From assembly GCF_000284015.1 (NCBI RefSeq), contig NC_016943.1, positions 537,541 to 601,540 of the forward strand: a stretch of DNA of 64,000 bases. Reading direction: 5' to 3'. A program made the position numbers and the translations under genes. How positions within the stretch are numbered: the stretch's first letter is position 1; each line of letters starts with the position of its first letter. Under the pieces are notes generated by a model. It was not told the origin of the DNA. It ran no database searches and saw nothing but the letters and a program-made list of their open reading frames with translations. This document shows, one piece after another, positions 1-11,357 of the stretch. The stretch is from Blastococcus saxobsidens DD2 (GTDB lineage: Bacteria; Actinomycetota; Actinomycetes; Mycobacteriales; Geodermatophilaceae).

Positions 1-543
1 GCCGAGACCCGGCTCGTGGCGCTGGCCGAGGCGCTCGGCGCGCTGGCCGCCGAACTGCGGGCCGGGCGGGCGCTCGAGGAGGCGGCCCGCGGTGCCGCCG
101 GCGCCTGTCCCGACCGGGAGTGCGGTGCCGCGCTGGTGCGTGCGGTCCGGGCACCCGGTGCCGCGGGGACCGGGGCGGGCGGTCCGCAGGCCCGCGGCGA
201 CGAACTGTCGGCCGAGCTCGCCCGGCTGTCGGCGGCCGTGGTGCTCAGCAGCCGCACCGGCTGCTCGCTGGCCACCGTGGTGACCGCCGTCGAGGACGAC
301 CTGCGGACCCGGCTCCGGCAGCGGCGGGCGCTGCTGGTCGCGACCGCGGGCCCCCGCTCCAGCGCCCGGCTGCTGACGGGGCTGCCGGTGCTCGGGCTGG
401 CCATGGGCAGCGGGATCGGCGCCGATCCGTGGCAGGTGCTCACCGCGACCGGTACCGGGCAGGTGCTGCTCGTCGTGGGCGTGCTGCTCGAGGTCGCCGG
501 GATCGCCTGGACCGGTCGGCTGGTCCGGCGGCTCGGCCGATGA
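1..543 (+). CDS. tadB: Tad pilus assembly protein TadB (5'-truncated by window edge)
   Basis: Inner-membrane platform protein of a type II secretion/Tad (Flp pilus) machine, of the GspF/T2SF family. The reading frame is already open at base 1, so only the C-terminal 180 residues are seen; the GTG at 16 is not believed to be the start. The visible part has an alanine/leucine-rich cytoplasmic helical region with the T2SF-like 'SSRTGCSLATVV' stretch, followed by two hydrophobic segments near the C-terminus. The stop overlaps the TadC start (ATGA), as expected in a tight tad operon. Upstream tadA and the Ssd/CpaE-like gene should lie outside the window. Confidence 0.8.
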   Translation, partial: AETRLVALAEALGALAAELRAGRALEEAARGAAGACPDRECGAALVRAVRAPGAAGTGAGGPQARGDELSAELARLSAAVVLSSRTGCSLATVVTAVEDDLRTRLRQRRALLVATAGPRSSARLLTGLPVLGLAMGSGIGADPWQVLTATGTGQVLLVVGVLLEVAGIAWTGRLVRRLGR

Positions 544-1286
544 TCCCCGGGCCATGGCTGACCGTGCTGCTGCTGGCCGGAGCGGTGGTGGCGTGGGCCC
601 CCGGTTCCGCCGTCGTCGGCGCCCGCGTGCGCCGGCTGGTGCGCGGAGGCGGGACGGCGCGGGCGCGCGGGGAGCCGGCGCCCGGCGCGGTGGGCGACCG
701 GCGACGTCGGTGGCTGTTGAGCGGGGCCGCCGGGCTGGCGACCGCTCTGCTGCTCGGAGGAGTCCTCGGGCTGACCGCCGCCGCCGCGGTGGCCGTGGGT
801 GTGGAACACCTGCTGCGGCGCGCCGGCCCGGATCCGGACGCCGCCGCGCGGGCTGCGCTGGCCCGCGATCTGCCGGCCGCCTGCGACCTGCTCGCCGTCT
901 GCCTGGCCGCGGGGTTGCCCGTCGCCGGTGCGCTGGCCGCCGTGGCCGACGCCGTGCCGGCGCCCCTCGGGCCGCGGCTGCGGCACGTGGCCGCGCTCCA
1001 GCGGCTGGGCGCCGAGCCGCGGCAGGCGTGGGCCGACGCACCCGCCGAGCTGGGCGGTCTGGGCCGCGCGCTGGTGCGGGCGGGGGAGTCCGGGGCCGCG
1101 GCGGTACCGGCGCTGCGGGCCCTGGCGGCGGAGAGCCGGGCCGGGGCCCGGGCGGGCGCCGAGGCGGCGGTGCAGCGGGCCGGGGTGTGGGTGCTGGCGC
1201 CGCTGGGGCTGTGCTTCCTGCCGGCGTTCGTCTGCCTCGGCGTGGTCCCGCTGGTGCTTGGCATCGCCGGGGATGTCTTCGGCTGA
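540..1286 (+). CDS. tadC: Tad pilus assembly protein TadC-like (T2SF domain)
   Basis: Second platform protein of the Tad pilus machine, 248 aa. ATG at 540 overlaps the upstream TGA, and the N-terminus begins with a membrane segment (MIPGPWLTVLLLAGAVVAW). A second hydrophobic stretch lies around residues 60-85, then a soluble T2SF helical domain (DLPAACDLLAVCLAAGLPV..., with a GRALVRAGESG motif), then a final hydrophobic hairpin. TadB and TadC are thought to form the inner-membrane rotor or scaffold that the TadA ATPase drives. A 114-bp gap with two hairpins separates it from the pilin-like gene. The frame is open further upstream, but those starts lie inside tadB and were rejected. Confidence 0.8.
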   Translation: MIPGPWLTVLLLAGAVVAWAPGSAVVGARVRRLVRGGGTARARGEPAPGAVGDRRRRWLLSGAAGLATALLLGGVLGLTAAAAVAVGVEHLLRRAGPDPDAAARAALARDLPAACDLLAVCLAAGLPVAGALAAVADAVPAPLGPRLRHVAALQRLGAEPRQAWADAPAELGGLGRALVRAGESGAAAVPALRALAAESRAGARAGAEAAVQRAGVWVLAPLGLCFLPAFVCLGVVPLVLGIAGDVFG

Positions 1287-1331
1287 GCGTCCACAGCCGC
1301 AGGCGCCCTCCACAGATTGTCCGCGGCCCTC

Positions 1332-1381
1332 GGCCGGGTCCCACCCGGCCAGCAGGCTCGGGGCACGGCCCCGCCGGGGCC
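1332..1381 (+). other. Tandem hairpins between tadC and pilin-like gene
   Basis: Two perfect inverted repeats sit in the only sizeable gap of the tad operon. GGCCGGGT/ACCCGGCC lies at 1332-1350 with a CCC loop, and GGCCCC/GGGGCC at 1367-1381 with a GCC loop. The second ends seven bases before the GAGGAGGA ribosome site at 1388-1395. A TCCACAG direct repeat occurs at 1290-1296 and 1309-1315. Such hairpins often mark RNA processing or partial termination that lets a small pilin be made in excess; that role is inferred. Confidence 0.45.
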
Positions 1382-1400
1382 CCGTCCGAGGAGGAACTCC

Positions 1401-1646
1401 ATGACCGCACCGCTGCCCGTTGCCGATCCCGATCCCGCACCGGAGACGCCCCGGCACGGTTCCCCGGTCCGTCGCTGGGCGCGGCTCCAGGCCGCGGCGG
1501 AGGCGGGCATGAGCACCGCGGAGTACGCGGTCGGCACCGTGGCCGCCTGCGCCTTCGCCGCCGTCCTGTACCGCGTGGTCACCGGCGACTCGATCGTCAC
1601 GGGGCTCACTGCGCTCGTGGACACGGCGCTCGCGACGCTGTCCTGA
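1401..1646 (+). CDS. DUF4244 Flp-pilin-like peptide
   Basis: Small 81-aa protein of the DUF4244 family (Rv3656c type), probably the structural pilin of the Tad pilus. The ATG at 1401 follows a very strong GAGGAGGA site; in-frame starts further upstream lack one. After a basic N-terminal leader (RRWARLQAAAEAG) comes MSTAEYAVGTVAAC, which fits the Flp prepilin pattern of Gly before the cleavage point, Glu+5 and Tyr+6, then one hydrophobic helix. A Tad prepilin peptidase would cut after the Gly. No such peptidase is in the window. The strong ribosome site and preceding hairpins fit high expression. Confidence 0.8.
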   Translation: MTAPLPVADPDPAPETPRHGSPVRRWARLQAAAEAGMSTAEYAVGTVAACAFAAVLYRVVTGDSIVTGLTALVDTALATLS

Positions 1647-1650
1647 GCCG

Positions 1651-2025
1651 ATGCGCCGGGTGCTGAGCAGAGGGCGTGCCGAGGACGGCATGGTCACGGC
1701 CGAGACCGCGGTCGTGCTCCCGGTGCTGCTGCTGGTCCTGGTCGGCGCGGTCGCCGCGGTGACGGTGGTGGGCGCTCAGCTCCGCTGCGTCGACGCGGCC
1801 CGGGAGGGCGCGCGGGCAGCGGCGCGTGGTGAGGACGTCGCCACGGTGGCGGGATGGGCCGGCCGCGCGGCGCCCGACGGAGCGCGCACCACCGTGGCCA
1901 CCGGCGCCGGCGAGGTCCGCGTGCGGGTGACCGCCGAGGTGACCCCGCTCGGTCCGCTGCCCTGGCGGGTGACCGTGACGGCCGAGGCCGTGGCGCTGCC
2001 GGAGCCGCTCGGGGAACGGCCGTGA
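1651..2025 (+). CDS. TadE-family pseudopilin-like protein
   Basis: 124-aa TadE-like protein of the actinobacterial Tad locus. A charged leader (RGRAEDG) is followed by MVTAETAVVLPVLLLVLVG, the TadE signature of Gly, Glu+5 and a single hydrophobic helix. Next come a LRCVDAAREGARAAARG segment typical of TadE and a beta-rich C-terminus. It probably acts as a minor pilin or assembly factor at the membrane. It starts 4 bases after the pilin gene and its stop overlaps the next start (GTGA), so the genes are translationally coupled. Confidence 0.8.
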   Translation: MRRVLSRGRAEDGMVTAETAVVLPVLLLVLVGAVAAVTVVGAQLRCVDAAREGARAAARGEDVATVAGWAGRAAPDGARTTVATGAGEVRVRVTAEVTPLGPLPWRVTVTAEAVALPEPLGERP

Positions 2026-2708
2026 TCCGCGACTCGCCGGAACGCGGATCGGCGACCGTGTGGGTGCTCGCGCTGTCCGCGGTGCTGGCCCTGCTGGCCA
2101 TCGCCGGTGTGCTGGGAGGCGCTGCGGCGGTCGCCCGGCACCGGGCGGCGAGCGCCGCTGACCTCAGCGCCCTGGCCGCCGCGGGACGTTCGGTGCTCGG
2201 CGACCCGAGCGCCTGCGCCGTGGCCGCCGACATCGCCGCCGCCAACGGCGCCGAGCTGACCGGCTGCCGCGTGGTGGACGGGAGCGTCGTCGAGGTCACC
2301 ACCCGGGTGACCCTGCGGCTGGGGCGGCTCGGCGGCCACGCCGCCACCGGACGGGCCCGCGCCGGGCCGGTGGCCGACGCGGGCGGGGCGCGGCTCGGCG
2401 GTCAGAACACCAGATCGGGCTCCGCGGCGGCCGGAGCCCCGTCCCCGGTACCCACCGTGCGGTCGTCGGTGTCGTCGGTGTCGGGGTCGGCGTGGTCCCG
2501 GGCGGCCAGCTCGTCGAGGACCACGTCCAGCACCCGCACCGCCCCGGCCTTGTCCAGCGGGTCGTTGCCGTTGCCGCACTTGGGCGACTGCACGCACGAC
2601 GGGCAGCCGGTCTCGCACTCGCAGCTGGCCACGGTGGCCCGGGTGGCCTGCAGCCAGCGGCGCAGCGCCGCGTACCCGCGCTCGGCGAAGCCGGCCCCGC
2701 CGGGATGA
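2022..2708 (+). CDS. Secretion/helicase-neighbourhood TadE-like protein (Rv3654c type), 3' end overlaps helicase
   Basis: Begins at GTG 2022, overlapping the TadE stop. Residues 1-125 match the family found beside DECH helicases: MIRDSPERGSATVWVLALSA, a hydrophobic helix, then RHRAASAADLSALAAA and a short beta region. Family members are usually about 115-130 aa and should end near base 2400. Here the frame has no stop there and runs on to 2706-2708, giving 228 aa. The last ~100 residues are antisense to the helicase 3' end and are Ser/Arg/Thr-rich with no recognisable fold. The N-terminal part is certain; the extension may be a real overlap or the trace of a lost stop. Confidence 0.65.
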   Translation: MIRDSPERGSATVWVLALSAVLALLAIAGVLGGAAAVARHRAASAADLSALAAAGRSVLGDPSACAVAADIAAANGAELTGCRVVDGSVVEVTTRVTLRLGRLGGHAATGRARAGPVADAGGARLGGQNTRSGSAAAGAPSPVPTVRSSVSSVSGSAWSRAASSSRTTSSTRTAPALSSGSLPLPHLGDCTHDGQPVSHSQLATVARVACSQRRSAAYPRSAKPAPPG

Positions 2709-4885
2709 CCGTCGTAGACGAAGATCGCCGCCGTCCCGGTGTCGGGGTGCACCGCGGTGGACAGGCCGCCGAGGTCCCAGCGGTCGCAGGTGGCCAGCAG
2801 CGGCAGGATGCCGATCGCCGCGTGCTCGGCCGCGTGCAGCGAGCCGGGCAGCGCCGCATCGTCCACCTCGGCCCGTTGTACTGCGCGGGAGTCCAGCGTC
2901 AGCCACACCGCCCGCGTGCGCAGCTGGCGCGGCGGCAGGACGAGCGGGAACTCGGCGAGCACCTCGCCGGTGCCCAGGCGGCGCCGCTGGTAGGCCACCA
3001 CCTGGTTGGTCACGTCGACGACGCCGGTGTGCGCGGTGACCGCGCCGAGCGGGCGGGTCTGCTCGATCGAGACGATCGCGAGGTCGGTGACGTCCCGGGC
3101 GACCGTCGTCCAGTCGGGGCTCTCCGGGTGCACGACGGCGCAGGCGTCCTCGACGTCGTACTCGTCCACCACGAAGGTGTCCCCGCGGTGCACGTAGAGC
3201 GCGCCCTCGTGCACGGTCGCGTGCGCGGCGCCGCCGTCGACGGTGCCCAGCAGCCGTCCGGTGCCGGCCTCGATGATCGCGACCGGCTCGTCGCCGCTGC
3301 CGCGGATGTCGACGTCGGGACGCCCGCGTCCGGCCCAGTACCAGCCGGTCGGCCGGCGCCGCAGCTGACCGGCGGCCACGAGCTCCTCGAGCTGCGCCTC
3401 GGCCACCGGACCGCCGAAGTCGGCGAGGTCGTCCGGCGTCAGCGGCAGCTCGGCCGCGGCGCAGCACAGCTGGGGGCCGAGGACGTAGGGATTGGCCGGG
3501 TCGGTGACGGTGGCCTCGATCGGCCGGCCGAAGACGGCCCGCGGATGGTGCGCCAGGTAGTGGTCCAGCGGGTCGTCGCGGGCCACGAAGACGACCAGGG
3601 ACTCGCGCTGCGCGCGGCCGGCCCGGCCGGCCTGCTGCCACAGCGAGGCCAGCGTGCCCGGGTAACCGGCCAGGACGACGGCGTCCAGCCCGGCGATGTC
3701 GATGCCCAGTTCGAGGGCGTTGGTGGTGGCGACGCCGAGCAGGTCGCCCGCCGAGAGCGCCCGCTCCAGCTCGCGCCGCTCCTCCGGCAGGTAGCCCCCC
3801 CGGTAGGAGTCCACCCGGCGCACCAGATCGGCCCGCCCCCGGTCGGCGAGGATCCGGCGGGCCTGCTCCGCGACGGACTCGGCGCTGCGCCGGGAGCGGA
3901 CGAATGCCAGCGTCCGCGCGCCCCGCTCCACCAGGTCGGCGAGCAGGCCGGCGGCGTCGGCGGCGGCCGAGCGGCGCAGCGGTGCGCCGTGCTCGCCGGT
4001 CCGCTCGGTCAGTGGGGGCTCCCACAGGGCGAACGTCGCCCCAGGACGCGGCGAGCCGTCGTCGGTCACCGCCACCACCTCGGTACCGACCAACCGGGTG
4101 GCGGCGGCCGCCGGGTCGGCGACCGTGGCCGAGGCCAGGACGAACACCGGGTCGGCGCCGTACCGGCGGCAGATCCGCCGGAGCCGGCGCAGCACGTGGC
4201 CGACGTGCGAACCGAAGACCCCGCGGTAGGCGTGGCACTCGTCGATGACGACGTAGGCCACCCGTCGCAGCGTGCTCGACCAGCGCTGGTGGGCCGGCAG
4301 GATCCCGCGGTGCAGCATGTCGGGGTTGGTGACGATCCAGCGGGAGTGCCGCCGGACCCAGTCCCGCTCCTCGGCGGGGGTGTCGCCGTCGTAGGCGGCC
4401 GGCCGCACCGACGGATCGGCCAGCGCGGCCACCGAGGCGAGCTGGTCGCGGGCCAGCGCCTTGGTCGGTGCCAGGTAGAGGACGCAGGCCCGCGGGTCCT
4501 CGGCGAGCGTCGTCAGCGCCGGCAGCTGGTAGGCCAGCGACTTCCCCGACGCCGTGCCGGTGGCCACCACCACGTGCCGGCCCTCGCGGGCCAGCTGCGC
4601 CGCCGCCACCTGGTGCTGCCACGGGGCACCGACGCCGCGGGCCGCCAGCCGGTCGCGCAGCGCGGGATCGGTCCACGCGGGCCAGTCGGTGGTCCGGCTC
4701 GGGCGCACCGGCAGGTGGTGCACGTGGGTGACCGGCTGCTCCTCCTCCGGCGTCGCGGCGAGGACGGCCGCCAGCAGCTCGCCACCAGGCGGCACCGGCC
4801 GGGCGCCGGAGGGCGGGTCCCCATCCAGGAGACCGTCGTCCGTGCCGGGAGGGGGAGCCGACCGGACCGGGTGCAGCGTGGTCAC
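2402..4885 (-). CDS. DECH-box superfamily 2 helicase with C-terminal DUF1998/Zn cluster
   Basis: 827-aa helicase of the Rv3649/YprA(MrfA)/Hrq1 type, likely a 3'-5' DNA helicase in DNA repair. Walker A is ATGTASGKS at 108-116, the DECH box is at 215-218, and motif III ASAT is at 251-254. Motif VI-like QAGRAGR lies in the second RecA domain. The C-terminal region carries a cysteine cluster (C755, C757, C761, C764, C770) typical of MrfA-type metal binding. It is convergent with the Tad operon, an arrangement conserved in actinobacteria ('helicase/secretion neighbourhood'). Its own promoter should lie in 4886-4990. Confidence 0.9.
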   Translation of the reverse strand: MTTLHPVRSAPPPGTDDGLLDGDPPSGARPVPPGGELLAAVLAATPEEEQPVTHVHHLPVRPSRTTDWPAWTDPALRDRLAARGVGAPWQHQVAAAQLAREGRHVVVATGTASGKSLAYQLPALTTLAEDPRACVLYLAPTKALARDQLASVAALADPSVRPAAYDGDTPAEERDWVRRHSRWIVTNPDMLHRGILPAHQRWSSTLRRVAYVVIDECHAYRGVFGSHVGHVLRRLRRICRRYGADPVFVLASATVADPAAAATRLVGTEVVAVTDDGSPRPGATFALWEPPLTERTGEHGAPLRRSAAADAAGLLADLVERGARTLAFVRSRRSAESVAEQARRILADRGRADLVRRVDSYRGGYLPEERRELERALSAGDLLGVATTNALELGIDIAGLDAVVLAGYPGTLASLWQQAGRAGRAQRESLVVFVARDDPLDHYLAHHPRAVFGRPIEATVTDPANPYVLGPQLCCAAAELPLTPDDLADFGGPVAEAQLEELVAAGQLRRRPTGWYWAGRGRPDVDIRGSGDEPVAIIEAGTGRLLGTVDGGAAHATVHEGALYVHRGDTFVVDEYDVEDACAVVHPESPDWTTVARDVTDLAIVSIEQTRPLGAVTAHTGVVDVTNQVVAYQRRRLGTGEVLAEFPLVLPPRQLRTRAVWLTLDSRAVQRAEVDDAALPGSLHAAEHAAIGILPLLATCDRWDLGGLSTAVHPDTGTAAIFVYDGHPGGAGFAERGYAALRRWLQATRATVASCECETGCPSCVQSPKCGNGNDPLDKAGAVRVLDVVLDELAARDHADPDTDDTDDRTVGTGDGAPAAAEPDLVF

Positions 4886-5267
4886 GCATCCTCCTCGATG
4901 GCGCTCGTCCGCGTGCCCACGGGTGCTGTCGCTCTGGGTGACCTCGCACGCTCGGTCACCACCCCACTGTCACACCTGGTGGCAAGGCGCCGCCCTCCAG
5001 GAGCACTCCGGGGGGAGAAGGGGAGTGACCGGCGCTGGTCAGGGCGGCGGCCACTGCACTCGACCGACGTGCTCGGACGGCGGTCAGGGAGATGTCCTCG
5101 CCGTCCGCCGAGGAAAGCGGAGCGCGAGACGACTACCGGACGTGTGATCTCCCTTACACTTCGCCCCGTTCCGGAGCCGGTCCACCCAGACCGGCGCCGG
5201 AACGCCCACCTCCGCCGTACCGGGGAGCACGGCGCCTCCCGGGCGGCTGCCGACGCCTGGAGGATTC
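4886..5267. other. Divergent intergenic region, helicase / hppA
   Basis: 382 bases with no convincing gene. It separates two divergent genes and must hold both promoters. The stretch at 5139-5160 is relatively AT-rich (GTGTGATCTCCCTTACACTT) and is the best candidate for the hppA promoter, but no good -35 box was found. The hppA ribosome site TGGAGGA is at 5258-5264. Actinobacterial relatives often carry a small cold-shock gene near here; none is seen. Confidence 0.35.
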
Positions 5268-7532
5268 ATGCCCGACAGTTCCCTGTCCGGCGGGGAGATG
5301 GCCCTGGTCGCCGTCATCCTCGTCATCTCCCTGGCCGCGCTGGCGTTCGCCGGCTACCTGGTGCGGGCCGTCACGGCCGCGGACCCGGGCACGGAGAAGA
5401 TGCAGGAGATCGCCCGGGCGGTGCAGGAAGGCGCGGCGGCCTTCCTCCGGCGGCAGTTCCGCACCCTCGCCGTGTTCGCCGTCCTCGTCTTCCTCGTGCT
5501 GCTGCTCCTCCCGGTCGCGGACGGCGGGTGGGGTACGCGCATCGGGCGGGCACTGTTCTTCCTCGTCGGCGCGACGTTCTCGGCCGCCGTCGGCTTCATC
5601 GGCATGACGCTCGCGACCCGCGGCAACGTGCGGGTCGCCGCCGCGGCACGGGACGGCGGGTACCAGCCGGCGTTCCGGATCGCGTACCGCACCGGCGGCG
5701 TCTGCGGGATGATCACGGTCGGCCTGGGCCTGTTCGGGGCGGCGCTGGCGCTGCTGCTGTTCGACGAGACGGCGCCGGTGGTCCTGGAGGGCTTCGGCTT
5801 CGGCGGCGCCCTGCTGGCGATGTTCATGCGGGTCGGCGGCGGGATCTTCACCAAGGCCGCCGACGTCGGCGCCGACCTGGTCGGGAAGGTCGAGGCCGGC
5901 ATCCCCGAGGACGACCCGCGCAACGCCGCGACCATCGCCGACAACGTGGGGGACAACGTCGGCGACTGCGCCGGCATGGCCGCGGATCTCTTCGAGTCCT
6001 ACGCCGTGACGCTGGTGGCCGCGCTCATCCTCGGGCAGGTGTTCTTCGGCTCCGTGGGCATGGTGTTCCCGCTGGTCGTGGCCGCGATCGGGGTGATCGC
6101 CTCGATCGCCGGCATCCTGGCCACCAGGCCCGGGGAGCGGGACAGCAGCGGGCTGGCCCCGATCAACCGGGGCTTTTTCGTCTCCGCGGTGGTCTCGCTG
6201 CTGCTGGTCGCGGTCGCGTCCTTCACGGTGCTGCCCGGCACCGTCGTCGGCGTCGACCTCCCGGTCAGCCTGCCGGTGCTGGGCTTCGTGGCCGTGCTCG
6301 TCGGCGTCGTCCTCGCCGCGGCCATCCAGCAGCTCACCGGCTACTTCACCGAGACCAGCCGCAAGCCGGTCCAGGACGTCGGCCGCAGCTCGCTGACCGG
6401 GCCGGCCACCGTCATCCTCTCCGGCATCTCGCTCGGCCTCGAGTCCGCCGTCTACGCCGCGCTGCTCATCGGCGGTGCCGTGTACGGCGCCTTCCTCATC
6501 GGTGGCGGTGCCGCCCTCTACGCCGTCGCGCTCGCCGGCACCGGTCTGCTGACGACCGCCGGCGTGATCGTCTCGATGGACACCTTCGGGCCGGTCAGCG
6601 ACAACGCCCAGGGCATCGCCGAGATGTCCGGCGACATCGACGGCGACGGCGCCCGGGTGCTCACCGACCTCGACGCCGTCGGCAACACCACCAAGGCGAT
6701 CACCAAGGGCATCGCCATCGCGACCGCCGTCCTCGCCGCCACGGCTCTCTTCGGCTCCTACAACGCCCAGGTCGAGGTCGCGCTCGAGGAGGCGGGCACC
6801 ACGCTCGGCGACGCGTTCAGCCTGGTCAACCCGAACAACGTGGTCGGCGCGGTGCTCGGGGCCGCGGTGGTCTTCCTCTTCTCCGGGCTGGCCATCAGCG
6901 CGGTCTCCCGCGCCGCCGGCCGCGTGGTCTTCGAGGTGCGGGAGCAGTTCCGCACGCGGCCGGGGATCATGAACTACACCGAGCGCCCCGACTACGGCGC
7001 CGTCGTCGACATCTGCACCAAGGACTCGCTGCGCGAGCTGGCCACGCCGGGCCTGCTGGCCGTGCTCGCCCCGGTGGCCGTGGGCTTCGGGCTGGGCATC
7101 GGGCCGCTGGCCGCCTACCTGGTCGGCGCCATCGCCGCGGGCACGCTCATGGCGGTCTTCCTCGCCAACTCCGGCGGCGCCTGGGACAACGCCAAGAAGA
7201 TGGTGGAGGACGGCGCGTACGGCGGGAAGGGCAGCGAGGCCCACGCGGCGACGGTCATCGGCGACACGGTGGGCGACCCGTTCAAGGACACCGCCGGCCC
7301 GGCGATCAACCCGCTGATCAAGGTGATGAACCTGGTGGCGCTGCTGATCGCGCCCGCGGTCGTCGGGCTGTCGGTGGGCGAGGACGCCAACACCGGCCTG
7401 CGGGTGGGGCTGGCGCTGGCCGCGGTCGCCGTCATCGTGGCGGCCGTCGTGGTGTCCAAGCGTCGCTCGGTGGTGGCCGGCGAGGTGACCAGCACGCCCA
7501 CCGACGCCTCGCTCACCACCAGCGCGCCCTGA
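5268..7532 (+). CDS. hppA: K+-independent membrane-bound H+-translocating pyrophosphatase
   Basis: 754-aa polytopic membrane protein that couples PPi hydrolysis to proton export. Signature motifs are visible: DVGADLVGKVE at 199-209, which binds Mg-PPi, and DNVGDNVGDCAGMAADLFESY-like sequence at 225-245. GNTTKA at 472-477 has Lys476, the residue that marks K+-independent enzymes; K+-dependent ones have Ala there. About 16 hydrophobic segments fit the family. ATG 5268 follows TGGAGGA. It is a single gene with a 263-bp gap before topA. The cytosolic soluble pyrophosphatase (ppa) lies 8 kb downstream, so PPi can be used in two ways. Confidence 0.95.
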   Translation: MPDSSLSGGEMALVAVILVISLAALAFAGYLVRAVTAADPGTEKMQEIARAVQEGAAAFLRRQFRTLAVFAVLVFLVLLLLPVADGGWGTRIGRALFFLVGATFSAAVGFIGMTLATRGNVRVAAAARDGGYQPAFRIAYRTGGVCGMITVGLGLFGAALALLLFDETAPVVLEGFGFGGALLAMFMRVGGGIFTKAADVGADLVGKVEAGIPEDDPRNAATIADNVGDNVGDCAGMAADLFESYAVTLVAALILGQVFFGSVGMVFPLVVAAIGVIASIAGILATRPGERDSSGLAPINRGFFVSAVVSLLLVAVASFTVLPGTVVGVDLPVSLPVLGFVAVLVGVVLAAAIQQLTGYFTETSRKPVQDVGRSSLTGPATVILSGISLGLESAVYAALLIGGAVYGAFLIGGGAALYAVALAGTGLLTTAGVIVSMDTFGPVSDNAQGIAEMSGDIDGDGARVLTDLDAVGNTTKAITKGIAIATAVLAATALFGSYNAQVEVALEEAGTTLGDAFSLVNPNNVVGAVLGAAVVFLFSGLAISAVSRAAGRVVFEVREQFRTRPGIMNYTERPDYGAVVDICTKDSLRELATPGLLAVLAPVAVGFGLGIGPLAAYLVGAIAAGTLMAVFLANSGGAWDNAKKMVEDGAYGGKGSEAHAATVIGDTVGDPFKDTAGPAINPLIKVMNLVALLIAPAVVGLSVGEDANTGLRVGLALAAVAVIVAAVVVSKRRSVVAGEVTSTPTDASLTTSAP

Positions 7533-7795
7533 TCTCGCCACTGACCCCTTGGCGGGACGCCCGCTTCCGTCCCCGGGAACAGGGCCGCAGCATCCGCGTT
7601 GGTCGGGGTGACGGCACGCCCGCGGAGGGTTGCCCCCGGCGCCCGGGTGCCGGGGTGGCTTACCGTGGCCCGCCGAGGGGCGTTCCGCGGTGGCGCCCGC
7701 CCGGTCCCGGAGCCCCGGGGTCGACGCAGCAGGGCGACCTGGTGCGGACCGGTACGCCGCGACCGCACCACCTCAGCACCACCGACAGGAGTCCC

Positions 7796-10657
<2,862 letters not shown>

Positions 10658-10664
10658 TCGCCTT

Positions 10665-10688
10665 CCCGCGCCGGGGATCCGGCGCGGG
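10665..10688. terminator. Bidirectional hairpin terminator, topA / methyltransferase
   Basis: Perfect 10-bp stem CCCGCGCCGG / CCGGCGCGGG with a GGAT tetraloop between two convergent genes, 8 bases after the topA stop and 12 bases from the stop of the opposite gene. There is no U-run, as usual for high-GC actinobacterial terminators. Its symmetry lets it serve both transcripts. Confidence 0.7.
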
Positions 10689-10700
10689 GGCGTCCGGGGA

Positions 10701-11357
10701 TCAGGACGGACGGGTCCCGACGGCGAAGACCCGCCGGAAGGGCAGCAGCGTCGTGCCGTCGGGGCGCGCGGGGTAGGCGGCCCGCACGTCGGCGTACCCG
10801 GCCGGCTCGAGGACCGTGTCGGGGTGGGGTGCCGCCTCGGCCAGCCGGTCGGCCCACTCCGGGGAGCGGCACAGTGCGGCCAGCAGCGCATGGGTGGGAG
10901 CGCGGAAGTTCCCGGGCACCTGGACGGCGAGCCACCCGCCAGGCGGCAGGCCCGCGGCCCAGCGGGCCATCAGCTGCGGATGCCCGGGCACCCAGTGCAG
11001 GACGGCGTTGCTGACGACGACGTCGACCGGCCCGTCGGGAGCCCACGTCCGCACGTCGCCGGCCTCGAACATGACCCGGCCCGGCACGGTGGAGGACGCG
11101 GCGGCGGCGAGCATCTCGGGGGAGGAGTCGACACCGGTGACGGCCGCACCCGGCCACCGGCGCGCCAGCGACGCGGTCAGCGAACCCTCCCCGCAGCCGA
11201 GGTCCACGATCCTGCGCGGGGACTCCGCGGACACCCGCGCGAGGAGATCGGTGAACGGCCGGGCCCGCTCTCCGGCGAACCGGAGATAGGTGTCCGGCTG
11301 CCAGCCACCCGGCGAGCTCTCGGCGGCCGGGCGCGTCGCATCGTCGGGTGGTGCCAT
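10701..11357 (-). CDS. SAM-dependent methyltransferase, trans-aconitate methyltransferase-like, internally shortened
   Basis: 218 aa from the ATG at 11357; an open frame further upstream adds only low-complexity sequence. The N-terminal part matches Tam: WQPDTYLRFAGERARPF, the SAM-binding VDLGCGEGSLT, VTGVDSSPEML, and SNAVLHWVPGH. The C-terminal end YPARPDGTTLLPFRRVF is also Tam-like. Between them, PAGYAD is followed directly by VRAAYPARPDG. About 55-60 residues that Tam proteins (about 252 aa in E. coli) have here, including the WRTTYYH-type segment and the substrate-lid helices, appear to be missing in frame. The enzyme may be inactive or changed in substrate. It faces topA across a shared terminator. 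Confidence 0.7.
   Translation of the reverse strand: MAPPDDATRPAAESSPGGWQPDTYLRFAGERARPFTDLLARVSAESPRRIVDLGCGEGSLTASLARRWPGAAVTGVDSSPEMLAAAASSTVPGRVMFEAGDVRTWAPDGPVDVVVSNAVLHWVPGHPQLMARWAAGLPPGGWLAVQVPGNFRAPTHALLAALCRSPEWADRLAEAAPHPDTVLEPAGYADVRAAYPARPDGTTLLPFRRVFAVGTRPS

Noticed and set aside
1-4885. Expected 6C small RNA, which lies near the tad locus in mycobacteria
   Set aside because: No paired C-rich hairpins of the 6C type found; the mycobacterial position corresponds to sequence left of the window.
2492-7795. A 2721-residue open frame reaching topA from inside the helicase and hppA
   Set aside because: Only the part from GTG 7796 resembles topoisomerase I; the rest is antisense to the helicase or out of frame in hppA. 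High GC removes stop codons.
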